From NCBI GenBank assembly GCA_002440665.1, contig DJUX01000042.1, positions 1 through 64,000 of the forward strand: DNA of 64,000 nt. Direction: 5' to 3'. Shown in pieces: positions 1-8,629 of this stretch (position 1 is its first letter; each line of letters begins with the position of its first letter). This DNA comes from Dechloromonas sp. UBA6271 (GTDB taxonomy: Bacteria > Pseudomonadota > Gammaproteobacteria > Burkholderiales > Rhodocyclaceae). The notes below the pieces were generated by a model that saw only the letters and a list, made by a program, of their open reading frames with translations, was not told the DNA's origin and did no database searches. Made by a program: the position numbers and the translations under genes.

Positions 1-109
1 ATGATGACAATGGCACCGACCCACCAGCCACCGCACATACCAATCGCCTGTGCTAGCATGCCCGCAGCAAAAATATTGCGTCAAACCCGATGAAAGAAGG
101 CATTTTCGG
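1..109. other. Leader before the pilus secretin gene; no gene supported
   Basis: A short stretch at the window edge. Two plus-strand frames are open from the edge and close at a TAG (54-56) and a TGA (91-93), so the tail of an upstream gene may lie here, but the residues match nothing I recognise. A purine-rich AAGAAGG at about 94-100 is a plausible ribosome binding site for the gene starting at 110. Confidence 0.4.
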
Positions 110-1948
110 ATGAAATACGGTCTCCTCAGTGCAACCCTGCTGTCGCTGCTGCTTGCCGCCTGCCAGGCTCCGACGCCGCAACAGCCGCTCGCCGGGCATC
201 TCAGCACCGAGACCTCACTACCGCAAGCCAAAGGAGAAATCCCGGCGCCAGTCCAGCAAACGCTGGCCCTGCCCAAGCCGCGCGCCGTGCCCAAGGCGGA
301 AACTTACAGCGTCACTGTTCACAACGTGCCGGTCGCCGACCTTCTCTTTGCGCTTGCGCGCGACGCCAAGGTCAATGTTGACATCCATCCGGGCATCACC
401 GGCAACGTCTCTCTTAATGCCTTTAACCAAACCCTGCAGCAGTTGCTCAACCGCATCGCCAAGCAAGTCGACATGCGTTTTGAGCTAGACGGCCCGAACC
501 TCGTCGTGATGCCGGATTCGCCCTTCCTCAAGCACTACAAGGTCGATTACGTGAACATGGCACGTACTGTGACGGAAACCATTTCGACCAGTACCCAAAT
601 CAACACCAATCCCGGCGCCTCGGGTGGCGCTTCTAGTGGGAGTACTGGCAATATCGGCGGTGGTGGCGGGAACATCTCCAACACGCGAATTGAGAACAAG
701 TCCAACAACCAGTTCTGGGAGTCTCTAGAAAAGAACATCAAAGACATTCTGCAAGAGGAAGATAAAGTCCTCTGGGAACGCAGTTGTGCGGAGGACCAGG
801 TTGGACGAAGGAGCGCCAACGCAACTGGCGGCATTACAGCCTCAGGGGCTACGGAAACAACCCCAGGGCCGACCACTTCAAGCAGGGGCAACATTACGGC
901 GTCCGGACAAGGAACGCAAAACGCAGAGTCTAGCGGGTCTCGCCAGAGTGCCTGCGGAAAATACAAAGAAGCAGCATCGGTAATCGTAAATGTCGAGAGC
1001 GGAATCATTACGGCCCGTGCGACCTCTCGCCAGCATGCAAGAGTTCAGGAATTCATCGATCGCGTGATCGTTTCCTCGCGCCGCCAGGTGCTGATCGAAG
1101 CCACCATCGTCGAAGTCACGCTCGGCGATGGCTATCAACAAGGCATCCAGTGGGATCGCCTGCGCAAGGATGGCTCGACGAAATTCTCACTGACGCCGGC
1201 CTCGGTCAACAGCAACGTCGGCAACGCCGTCTCGCCCTTCACGCTGACCTTCAGCCAGCTCGGCAGCGCTTTCGACATCACTGCCATCGTCGACCTCCTG
1301 CAAAGTTACGGCACCGCCAAGGTGCTCTCCAGCCCACGCCTGTCGGTAATGAACAATCAGACCGCGCTGCTGAAAGTGGTCGAAAATTTCGTCTATTTCA
1401 ACGTCAAGGCAGACACTACGTCCACCGCCAACGTCGGCACCACGGTTGCCGTCACCACGACACCGCAGTCGGTCTCCGTCGGCCTCGTCATGTCGGTCAC
1501 GGCCCAGGTCAGCGATGGCGAAGCGGTCATACTCAACGTGCGGCCGACGATATCGAGCATTTCCGAACTCAAGGAAGACCCGAACCCGAGCATTCCGGCC
1601 GGCGTCAAAAACTACGTGCCGCAGATCCGCACCCGCGAGATCGAATCGGTCATGCGCGTCAACAGCGGCGAAATCGCCGTTCTCGGCGGACTGATGGAAG
1701 ACGGCGTGAACTGGAAGACCGGTCGCGTTCCACTCCTCGGCCAGATCCCGCTGGTCGGCGAACTGTTTACGACGCGCAACAACGCGGCGACCAAGTCGGA
1801 ACTGGTCATCTTCCTGCGGCCGGTCATCATCAAGGATCCCAGCCTCAATGGCGATTTTGCCAGCATGCGCTCCATGCTGCCGGGCGAGAATTTCTTCGCC
1901 CAGCCGCCCGAAGCGCAGCCCTTCAACTTTTCTCCCCCCAGCCGTTAA
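110..1948 (+). CDS. mshL: MSHA-type pilus secretin lipoprotein MshL
   Basis: Outer-membrane secretin through which an MSHA-like pilus or type II-like pseudopilus would pass. The ATG at 110 is preferred over an in-frame start 60 bases upstream because it gives a clean lipoprotein signal peptide with lipobox LAAC (Cys18) and has AAGAAGG about ten bases upstream. An STN/secretin N-domain lies at about residues 65-130 and the C-terminal secretin beta-domain at about 325-600, with the family signature around VLSSPRLSVMNNQ and the late EIAVLGGLMEDG. Between them is a Gly/Ser/Asn-rich linker (about 170-190) and a second Ser/Thr/Gly-rich insert (about 225-285) that carries two cysteines (226 and 282) and lower-GC DNA. 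Nine bases separate it from the MshN-like gene. The usual mshM ATPase gene is absent at this junction. Family call is firm; the exact substrate is unknown. Confidence 0.92.
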   Translation: MKYGLLSATLLSLLLAACQAPTPQQPLAGHLSTETSLPQAKGEIPAPVQQTLALPKPRAVPKAETYSVTVHNVPVADLLFALARDAKVNVDIHPGITGNVSLNAFNQTLQQLLNRIAKQVDMRFELDGPNLVVMPDSPFLKHYKVDYVNMARTVTETISTSTQINTNPGASGGASSGSTGNIGGGGGNISNTRIENKSNNQFWESLEKNIKDILQEEDKVLWERSCAEDQVGRRSANATGGITASGATETTPGPTTSSRGNITASGQGTQNAESSGSRQSACGKYKEAASVIVNVESGIITARATSRQHARVQEFIDRVIVSSRRQVLIEATIVEVTLGDGYQQGIQWDRLRKDGSTKFSLTPASVNSNVGNAVSPFTLTFSQLGSAFDITAIVDLLQSYGTAKVLSSPRLSVMNNQTALLKVVENFVYFNVKADTTSTANVGTTVAVTTTPQSVSVGLVMSVTAQVSDGEAVILNVRPTISSISELKEDPNPSIPAGVKNYVPQIRTREIESVMRVNSGEIAVLGGLMEDGVNWKTGRVPLLGQIPLVGELFTTRNNAATKSELVIFLRPVIIKDPSLNGDFASMRSMLPGENFFAQPPEAQPFNFSPPSR

Positions 1949-1957
1949 GAGGCCGCG

Positions 1958-3214
1958 ATGAGCCTTTTGATGGATGCCCTGAAACGGGCCGAGACAAGCA
2001 AGCAGGAAGCCGCACGGGCAGCGGCCGGACATGAGGTTGCTGCTTCGGCTGCCGGCGCTCTGAGCCTGGAGCCATTGACGACCCCGCCGGGCACCACCGG
2101 GTCTTTACCTGACCTTGCCGCCCACATCGATGCGCTCGATGCCGATCTGGCCGCCACGGCACCGCCCCAGCGGCGTACCGCGCCCACTGCGCCGCAACCG
2201 GCACCGCAGCCGCCCCCGCCTAGCGTCGAAGAACACAATCAGGCAACCGCCCGCAACGCCTTCGCCGCCAAACAGCCGGAGACGCCGTCGCGGCGCCCGA
2301 TGTGGCTGGCGCTCGGGACGCTCGGGCTGGCGCTGATGGGCATCGGCATCTACGTCTGGTACCAGACGCAATCGATGAGCGGTAGTTCGCTGGCGCCCAC
2401 GGCCGGTAGCGCGGCACCGGTCGACCAGCGCCCCGTGCCGAAGCCTGTAGCACCCTCACCGCCTGCATTACCGCTGGCGCCCCCCGCCGCGCCGGCCAAT
2501 TTGCCCCCGATTTTGGCGTCGACCGCAACAGCCCCTGCAGCGGAGACCCGGCCGGCACGCATGCCGCGCCCCGAAGCATCGCGCAGCATGGCTCCCGACG
2601 AGGGCCGCAGTGGCGCCGTGCCAATCCGCCTCTCGCGCACACGGCCCGAACCCGATAACAATGTGCAGGCAGGCTATGCCCGGCTGCAGGACAATCAACT
2701 CGATGCCGCACGCCATGATTATGATCAGGCACTGAAGAGCGACCCCAACAATGTCGATGCACTGCTGGCGCTGGCCGCCATCGCCCAGCGCCAGGGCCGC
2801 TCCGCCGATGCCGAGCGCTATCAGCAGCGCGCGATCGAAGCCGACCCGCGCAACCCGGCGGCGCAGGCGGCGATTCTCGGCAGCAGCGCCGGCGGCGACC
2901 CGCAGGTCAATGAAAGCCGGCTTAAGTCCCTGCTTGCCGCGCAGCCGGAGTCAGGGCCACTGAATTTCGCCCTCGGCAACCTCTATTCGCGCCAGAGCCG
3001 CTGGTCGGAGGCGCAGCAGGTGTATTTCAACGCTGTCGCCGCCGATGCCGACAACCCCGACTACCTGTTCAACCTGGCGATCAGTCTCGACCATCTGCGG
3101 CAACCGAAGCTGGCGGCCCAGCACTACCGCCTGGCGCTGGAGGCGGCCCAGCGACGTCCGGCCGCCTTCGACCGCGAGCGGGCCAAGCTCCGCCTGAACG
3201 AACTCCAGCCGTGA
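1958..3214 (+). CDS. mshN: MshN-like TPR pilus biogenesis protein
   Basis: Inner-membrane, periplasm-facing TPR protein of MSHA-type pilus systems, thought to help place or stabilise the secretin. The 418-residue product begins with the conserved short motif SLLMDALKRAE seen at the start of MshN/GspB-type proteins, followed by a Pro/Ala-rich cytoplasmic segment. One membrane helix lies at about 115-135, then a second Pro/Ala-rich linker. The C-terminal half is made of TPR-like helical pairs (about 235-410, for example VQAGYARLQDNQLDAARHDYDQAL). It sits between the secretin and the ATPase gene with 9- and 13-base gaps, as expected for one transcript. Assignment as MshN rests on architecture and context. 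Confidence 0.85.
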   Translation: MSLLMDALKRAETSKQEAARAAAGHEVAASAAGALSLEPLTTPPGTTGSLPDLAAHIDALDADLAATAPPQRRTAPTAPQPAPQPPPPSVEEHNQATARNAFAAKQPETPSRRPMWLALGTLGLALMGIGIYVWYQTQSMSGSSLAPTAGSAAPVDQRPVPKPVAPSPPALPLAPPAAPANLPPILASTATAPAAETRPARMPRPEASRSMAPDEGRSGAVPIRLSRTRPEPDNNVQAGYARLQDNQLDAARHDYDQALKSDPNNVDALLALAAIAQRQGRSADAERYQQRAIEADPRNPAAQAAILGSSAGGDPQVNESRLKSLLAAQPESGPLNFALGNLYSRQSRWSEAQQVYFNAVAADADNPDYLFNLAISLDHLRQPKLAAQHYRLALEAAQRRPAAFDRERAKLRLNELQP

Positions 3215-3227
3215 GCGCCGGACGATC

Positions 3228-4934
3228 ATGAACAGCCCCGCCCCGCAGCGCCGCCCGTTAGGCCAGATCCTCATCTCCAAGGGCATCCTCTCCGAGGATC
3301 AGCTACGCATCGCCCTGCTCGAGCAGATGAAGGCCAACCAGCCAATCGGCAAACTGCTGGTTTCGCTGGGTTTCGTTTCGGAAACGACGCTGCGCGAAGC
3401 GCTGTCGGAAAGCCTCGGCCGCCAGAGCATCGACCTCTCGAATGCCATCGTCGACCCGCAGGCCCTGCAACTGGTGCCGCGCGACATCGCCAAGCGCCAC
3501 CACCTGTTGCCGCTCGATTTCGACGAAGCGAGCCACCGCCTGACCGTGGCGATCGCCGACATCAACAACATCGTCGGCCTCGACCGTGTCCGCGCGCTGT
3601 TGCCGGAGAACGTCGAAATCGACTCGCTGCTCGCCGGCGAATCGGAAATCGACCGCGCCATCGACCAGTATTACGGCTACGAACTGTCGATCGACGGCAT
3701 CCTGCAGGAAATCGAAACCGGCGAGATCGACTGGAAAAGTCTGTCGGCCACCGACGACGAATACAGCCAGCCGGTCGTCCGCCTGATCGACTCGATCCTT
3801 ACCGATGCGGTAAAACGTGAAGTCTCCGACATCCACTTCGAGCCGGAAGCCAACTTCCTGCGCATCCGTTACCGCATCGACGGCATGCTGCGCCAGATCC
3901 GCGCCCTCCATAAATCCTACTGGCCGGCGATGACGGTGCGCATCAAGGTGCTCTCCGGCATGAACATCGCCGAAATGCGCGCTCCGCAGGACGGCCGCAT
4001 CGGACTCACAGTGTCCGGCCGCCAGGTCGATTTCCGCGTCGCCTGCCAGCCGACCATCCACGGCGAGAATATCGTGCTGCGTATTCTCGATCGCCAGAAG
4101 GGCATTGTCCCGCTGGAAGACCTCGGGCTGGCCGACGAGCACCTGCAGCATCTGAAACTGATGATCGCCCGCCCGGAAGGGATCATCCTCGTCACCGGCC
4201 CGACCGGCAGCGGCAAGACGACGACCCTCTACTCAGTGCTCAACCACATCAACTCCGAGGGCATCCACATCATGACCCTCGAAGACCCGGTCGAGTACCC
4301 GATGGCGCTGGTCCGCCAGACATCGGTGGCCGAGACTTCCAAGCTCGATTTCGCCAACGGTATCCGCTCGATGATGCGCCAGGATCCGGACGTCATCCTG
4401 GTCGGTGAAATCCGCGATGCCGAAACCGCCGAAATGGCTTTCCGCGCCGCGATGACCGGGCACCAGGTCTATACGACGCTGCACACCAATTCGGCCATCG
4501 GCACCATCCCGCGCCTCCTCGACATCGGCATCCTGCCCGACATCATGGCCGGCAACATCATCGGTATCGTCGCCCAGCGCCTGATCCGCCGCCTTTGCGA
4601 TCAATGCAAGTCGCCCTATCACGCCGAGACGCACGAGATGCAACTGGTCGGCACCCCGGCCGACGGCTCACGGCCGGTGCTCTACCGCGCCACCGGCTGC
4701 GAGCGTTGCGATTTCCAGGGCTATCGCGGGCGTATCGCGATCATGGAGCTGCTGCGCATCGACATGGGCATCGACGAACTGATCGCCCGCCGCGCCACCA
4801 CCCACGAGATACGCGCCCTGGCCAGAGAGCACGGGTTCATCACGCTGGCCGACGACGGCCTGCGCCGGGTGCTCAACGGCACCACCTCGCTCGAGGAACT
4901 CGGGCGCGTCGTTGACCTGACCGACCGGATGTAG
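3228..4934 (+). CDS. mshE: MSHA pilus extension ATPase MshE (GspE/PilB family)
   Basis: Hexameric cytoplasmic ATPase that powers pilin polymerisation. The N-terminus (residues 9-55) repeats the MshEN pattern, R-P-L-G-x-x-L-x-x-x-G followed about 28 residues later by IGKLLVSLG, which in Vibrio MshE binds cyclic di-GMP. The ATPase domain has Walker A GPTGSGKT (324-331), an Asp box around TLEDPVEYP, Walker B VILVGE (389-394) and the His box TTLHTNSA. A tetracysteine zinc site (C457/C460 and C491/C494) is typical of GspE rather than retraction ATPases. Length 568 is normal. The gene precedes mshG by two bases. Control by c-di-GMP is inferred from the motif, not shown. Confidence 0.95.
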   Translation: MNSPAPQRRPLGQILISKGILSEDQLRIALLEQMKANQPIGKLLVSLGFVSETTLREALSESLGRQSIDLSNAIVDPQALQLVPRDIAKRHHLLPLDFDEASHRLTVAIADINNIVGLDRVRALLPENVEIDSLLAGESEIDRAIDQYYGYELSIDGILQEIETGEIDWKSLSATDDEYSQPVVRLIDSILTDAVKREVSDIHFEPEANFLRIRYRIDGMLRQIRALHKSYWPAMTVRIKVLSGMNIAEMRAPQDGRIGLTVSGRQVDFRVACQPTIHGENIVLRILDRQKGIVPLEDLGLADEHLQHLKLMIARPEGIILVTGPTGSGKTTTLYSVLNHINSEGIHIMTLEDPVEYPMALVRQTSVAETSKLDFANGIRSMMRQDPDVILVGEIRDAETAEMAFRAAMTGHQVYTTLHTNSAIGTIPRLLDIGILPDIMAGNIIGIVAQRLIRRLCDQCKSPYHAETHEMQLVGTPADGSRPVLYRATGCERCDFQGYRGRIAIMELLRIDMGIDELIARRATTHEIRALAREHGFITLADDGLRRVLNGTTSLEELGRVVDLTDRM

Positions 4935-4936
4935 CG

Positions 4937-6136
4937 ATGCTCTACGACTACAAGGCCGTCAGCACCGAAGGGCGTATGGTGTTCGGGCGCATCGACGCCA
5001 TCAACATCGTCGACCTCGAAATGCGCCTCAGGCGCATGGAGCTCGACCTCGTCACCGGCAAGGCGATCGACCAGCACAAGCTGTTCGGCAGCCGGAAAAT
5101 TCCGCGCCGTGACCTGATCAATTTCTGCTTTCATCTCGACCAACTGGCGCGCGCCGGCGTGCCCATCCTCGAAGGCCTTGGCGACCTGCGCGACTCGATC
5201 GAGAATCCGCGTTTCCGCGAAGTCATCGCCGGCCTGATCGAGGGCATCGAAGGCGGCCAGACGCTCTCGCTGGCCATGGCCGACCACCCGACGGTATTCA
5301 ACCCGGTCTTCGTCAGCCTGATCCGCGCCGGCGAAGCCACCGGCCAGTTGCCCGAGGTACTGAGCAGCCTCAACGAATCGCTCAAATGGGAAGACGAACT
5401 CGCGTCAAACACCAAGAAGCTGCTGATGTATCCGGCCTTCGTCGGCACCGTCGTCCTCGGCGCCACCTTCTTCCTGATGATCTACATGGTGCCGCAACTA
5501 AAAATGTTCGTTAAGAACATGGGGCAGGCCTTGCCGCCGCAGACACAACTGCTGTTTTTCGTATCCGACATGCTGGTCGCTTACTGGTGGCTGTTCCTGC
5601 TCCTGCCCGTGCTCGCCGTCGTCGCCGCGCAACTGGCCCTGCGCAGCAACCCGCTGGCCCGCCTCCGGCTCGATGCAATCAAGCTGGGGATGCCGGTGCT
5701 CGGGCCGATCCTCAAGAAGATCATCCTGTCGCGTTTTGCCAACACATTCGCCATGCTCTACGCGGCCGGTATTCCAATCCTCGAATCGATTCGCACGACC
5801 CAGGACATCGTCGGGAACCGGGTGGTGCGCAAGGCCTTGCGCCGGGTCGAGCAGTCGATCCGCGAAGGCCAGAACGTCGCCAGCGCTTTTCACGATGCCG
5901 GCCTCTTCCCCCCACTCGTCGTGCGCATGCTGCGTGTTGGCGAAAATACCGGCGGCCTGGACAAGGCACTGCTCAACGTCAGCTATTTCTACAACCGTGA
6001 CGTCAAGGAGTCGGTCGAGAAGGCGCAGACCCTGATCGAACCGATGCTGACCGTATTCATGGGTGCCCTGCTCGGCTGGATCATGCTTTCCGTCATCGGG
6101 CCGATTTACGACGTCATCGGCAAGATCAAGACATGA
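4937..6136 (+). CDS. mshG: Inner-membrane platform protein MshG (GspF/PilC family)
   Basis: Polytopic inner-membrane platform that couples the assembly ATPase to pilin subunits. The 399-residue length and two related GspF cytoplasmic domains (about 65-190 and 270-390) are typical. Membrane helices can be read at about 170-195, 212-238 and 370-392. The family pattern FCFHLDQLARAGVPILEGL is matched in the second repeat by FANTFAMLYAAGIPILESI. Its stop overlaps the next gene through ATGA, implying translational coupling. Confidence 0.95.
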   Translation: MLYDYKAVSTEGRMVFGRIDAINIVDLEMRLRRMELDLVTGKAIDQHKLFGSRKIPRRDLINFCFHLDQLARAGVPILEGLGDLRDSIENPRFREVIAGLIEGIEGGQTLSLAMADHPTVFNPVFVSLIRAGEATGQLPEVLSSLNESLKWEDELASNTKKLLMYPAFVGTVVLGATFFLMIYMVPQLKMFVKNMGQALPPQTQLLFFVSDMLVAYWWLFLLLPVLAVVAAQLALRSNPLARLRLDAIKLGMPVLGPILKKIILSRFANTFAMLYAAGIPILESIRTTQDIVGNRVVRKALRRVEQSIREGQNVASAFHDAGLFPPLVVRMLRVGENTGGLDKALLNVSYFYNRDVKESVEKAQTLIEPMLTVFMGALLGWIMLSVIGPIYDVIGKIKT

Positions 6137-7671
6137 TCTCGCGGCGCCTCCTCTACCTCGACACCCAGCGCCTGACGGCCTACGCCTGGCAGCATGGCAA
6201 GCTGCAGCCGGAAGGCGTGTTCGAGATGCGGCCGGAGGAATACGCGCGTTTCACCGATTATCTGCGCGCCCATCAAAAAAGCCATTTCCAGATGCTGGCC
6301 AACGTCGCCGAGGAGGGGCACGAACAGGAAACGATCCCGTTCCTCCAGGGCGCCGACCGCAAAGCGCTGATCACCCGCAAGCTCGGGCAGCATTTTCTCG
6401 GCTCGCCACTGGCGGCGGCGATTTCCCTGGGTTACGAAAAAAACAAGCGCAAGAACGAGAAACTGCTGCTCTCGGCGCTGACCAACCCGGCTCATTTCGA
6501 ACCGTGGATCAAGGCCATGCAGGAGGCCGATGCCCCGCTGGCCGGCATCTACACGGTGGCGCAAATGGGTGGCGGCCTGCTGAAGAAGCTGGGCAAGGCG
6601 GGCGCGCGCGCCATGCTGCTGACCTATCAGGACCATTCGATCCGGGAGAGCTATCTGGTCGATGGGCAGCCCATTTTCTCGCGCATGGTCCCGCTCTTCG
6701 ACAGCAGCATAGCCGGCATCGCCTCCCGCCTGGCTGCCGAATCGACGAAACTTCACCAGTATCTGGCCGGCCAGCGCCTGATCCGGCGCAGCGAACCTAT
6801 GCCGGTCTTCATTCTGGCGCATCCGCAGGCGGTCGCCACCGTCCGTCAGGCTTGCGTCGATACCACCAGCCTGCGTTTCGAAATTGTCGACAGCCATCAG
6901 GCGGCGCGCCGGCTGGATCTCAAAACGCTGCCCAGCGACAGTAGCAGCGAGTTGCTCTTCCTGCATCTGCTGGCTACTGCACCACCACGCCAGCAATTCG
7001 CCGCCGAGGCCTATCGCCACGACTACCGCATTTCGCAGCTGCGTTATGGACTGATCGGGCTCAGCATCGTCGCCCTGCTTGGCGGCGCCCTGTTTGCCGC
7101 CCGGCAACTCTACGGTACCTACAGCCTGCAGCAGGAGACGCAGGCGCTGATTTCCAGCGAGGCCGACCTCAGCTGGCGCTATCGCGAAATATCAGCAACC
7201 TTTCCGCAACTGGGCATCGACAACGACACCCTGCGCCGCGTCACCAACCGCCAGAGCGAATTGCTCAAGCAACAACGCACGCCAGACGAGGCCTACCGCC
7301 TGATCAGCCGCGCCATGAGCGAAATGCCGAACGTGCATCTCGAAGCGCTCGACTGGAAGCTCGGCGGCAACACGCCGCCAGGCAATGCGGCGGCGCGTGA
7401 CACGATCGGCGATCTGCTGAAAAGCGACAGCGAGGTGATCACCCTGCGCGGCACCATCCGGCTCGGCCCGACCAGCACGGCCCGCCAGACGCTGGCCACC
7501 TTCGAGCATTTCACCGATTTATTGCGGGTCGACCGCGACAGCGACGTCAGCGTCCTGCAGCAACCATTCGAGATCGAATCCGGGCGCGCCCTACGCGGCG
7601 GAGATGTCGACAACGAAAGTGCGCAACCACGCCAGTTCACGGTGCAGATCGCGCGGAAGCTGCCATCATGA
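6133..7671 (+). CDS. PilM/PilN-like composite pilus assembly protein (MshI-like)
   Basis: The 512-residue protein looks like a fusion of a cytoplasmic actin-fold PilM/MshI-type region (about 1-295) with a PilN-type membrane part. It has one helix at about 303-325 (YGLIGLSIVALLGGALFAA), then a periplasmic coiled-coil and small alpha/beta domain. PilM-PilN-PilO-PilP form the alignment complex between the cytoplasmic motor and the secretin; here the first two appear in one chain. It starts in the ATGA overlap with mshG and ends in an ATGA overlap with the PilO-like gene. Domain calls are by architecture and operon position, since identity to known PilM/N is not obvious by eye. Confidence 0.7.
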   Translation: MISRRLLYLDTQRLTAYAWQHGKLQPEGVFEMRPEEYARFTDYLRAHQKSHFQMLANVAEEGHEQETIPFLQGADRKALITRKLGQHFLGSPLAAAISLGYEKNKRKNEKLLLSALTNPAHFEPWIKAMQEADAPLAGIYTVAQMGGGLLKKLGKAGARAMLLTYQDHSIRESYLVDGQPIFSRMVPLFDSSIAGIASRLAAESTKLHQYLAGQRLIRRSEPMPVFILAHPQAVATVRQACVDTTSLRFEIVDSHQAARRLDLKTLPSDSSSELLFLHLLATAPPRQQFAAEAYRHDYRISQLRYGLIGLSIVALLGGALFAARQLYGTYSLQQETQALISSEADLSWRYREISATFPQLGIDNDTLRRVTNRQSELLKQQRTPDEAYRLISRAMSEMPNVHLEALDWKLGGNTPPGNAAARDTIGDLLKSDSEVITLRGTIRLGPTSTARQTLATFEHFTDLLRVDRDSDVSVLQQPFEIESGRALRGGDVDNESAQPRQFTVQIARKLPS

Positions 7672-8270
7672 AATTTGAACGCCGCGACCTGAGCAAGCTT
7701 CAGTGGTATGCCCTGGCGGCCGTCGTCGCGATCGCCATTGCGGTTGCCGCCGGCTTCTGGAGCAACGTCGGCGCCGGCAAGGCGCGGGTTGAACGCGACG
7801 CGGCCGCCGTCCGTAAGGCACAGACTGAACAGCGCCTCGGCCAGGTACGTACCGAAGAACAGGAAATCAAGGCACGCACCCAGCAATATCAGCAAATGGA
7901 GCAGGCCGGCGTCACCGGCCAGGAGAAGCGGCTCGACTGGACCGAGTTGCTGCGCGACCTGCAGCGCCAGTTGCGCCTGCCCGGCATGACCTACGAATTC
8001 GGGCCGCAGATTCCGCTGGAGAGCAGCCCGGCCGCCGGCTATGCTTATCACAGCAGCCAGTTGAAGATCCAGTTGCGCCTGCTGCATGAAGAAGACTTGC
8101 TCAACTTCGTCGCGCGCCTGCAGCGCGAAGCCAAAGCCATGGTTCTGGTACGCAATTGCAAGGTAACCCGCCTGCCCTCCGGCAACTCTGCCGACGGCGC
8201 TCAACTGCTCGCCGACTGTGCGATGGAGTGGGTCACGTTGCGCCGGGCCAGTGGACCGAAACAGCCATGA
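7668..8270 (+). CDS. PilO/MshJ-like pilus assembly subunit
   Basis: A 200-residue single-pass protein: short cytoplasmic N-terminus, membrane helix at about 13-32 (YALAAVVAIAIAVAAGFW), an Arg/Glu/Gln-rich coiled coil (about 35-80) and a small periplasmic domain. This is the PilO/GspM layout. It lies directly after the PilM/N-like gene and before the PilP-like gene, with ATGA overlaps on both sides, so it is expected to pair with the PilN-like region upstream. Sequence similarity to named families is weak by eye. Confidence 0.65.
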   Translation: MKFERRDLSKLQWYALAAVVAIAIAVAAGFWSNVGAGKARVERDAAAVRKAQTEQRLGQVRTEEQEIKARTQQYQQMEQAGVTGQEKRLDWTELLRDLQRQLRLPGMTYEFGPQIPLESSPAAGYAYHSSQLKIQLRLLHEEDLLNFVARLQREAKAMVLVRNCKVTRLPSGNSADGAQLLADCAMEWVTLRRASGPKQP

Positions 8271-8629
8271 AACGCCTGCTGCTCTCATTTCTTATTCTTC
8301 TTGCCGCGCTGCCGACCTTGGCGCAAAGCGAAGCGCTGGGCCGCCTGTTCTTCACCCCGCAGCAGCGCGCCGCCCTCGACCGCGAACGCCTGCTTGGCTT
8401 CAACCAGCGTCCGAGCAGCCTGGACGGCGACGCCAGTTATACCTTCAATGGCGAAGTTCGCCGCAGCAGCGGGAAAAACACGCGCTGGATCAACGGCGCC
8501 CCGCATACGGCAGCCACCCGCAACCCTGAAGTATCTGCTGGCGACTCTTATCACCCGGCCACCGGCGAGCGGGAAAGCCTGCTCGGTGACGGCCAGATCG
8601 TCATCCAGCGCAAGCCGCCGAAACCATGA
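8267..8629 (+). CDS. Small periplasmic PilP/MshK-like protein
   Basis: About 120 residues with a signal peptide (MKRLLLSFLILLAALPTLAQS) and a mature part that starts LGRLFFTPQQRAALD. A short beta-rich core follows (YTFNGEVRRSSGKNTRWING), then a closing segment, IVIQRKPPKP. The R-S-S-G...W-I-N-G pattern is the kind seen in PilP/GspC-type homology regions that contact the secretin. The start is set by the ATGA overlap with the preceding gene; a longer in-frame reading upstream overlaps that gene and lacks a signal peptide. Function is inferred from position and size. Confidence 0.65.
   Translation: MKRLLLSFLILLAALPTLAQSEALGRLFFTPQQRAALDRERLLGFNQRPSSLDGDASYTFNGEVRRSSGKNTRWINGAPHTAATRNPEVSAGDSYHPATGERESLLGDGQIVIQRKPPKP

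Noticed and set aside
1187..2032. A 281-codon minus-strand reading opposite the mshL secretin domain
   Set aside because: Shadow of a conserved secretin domain.
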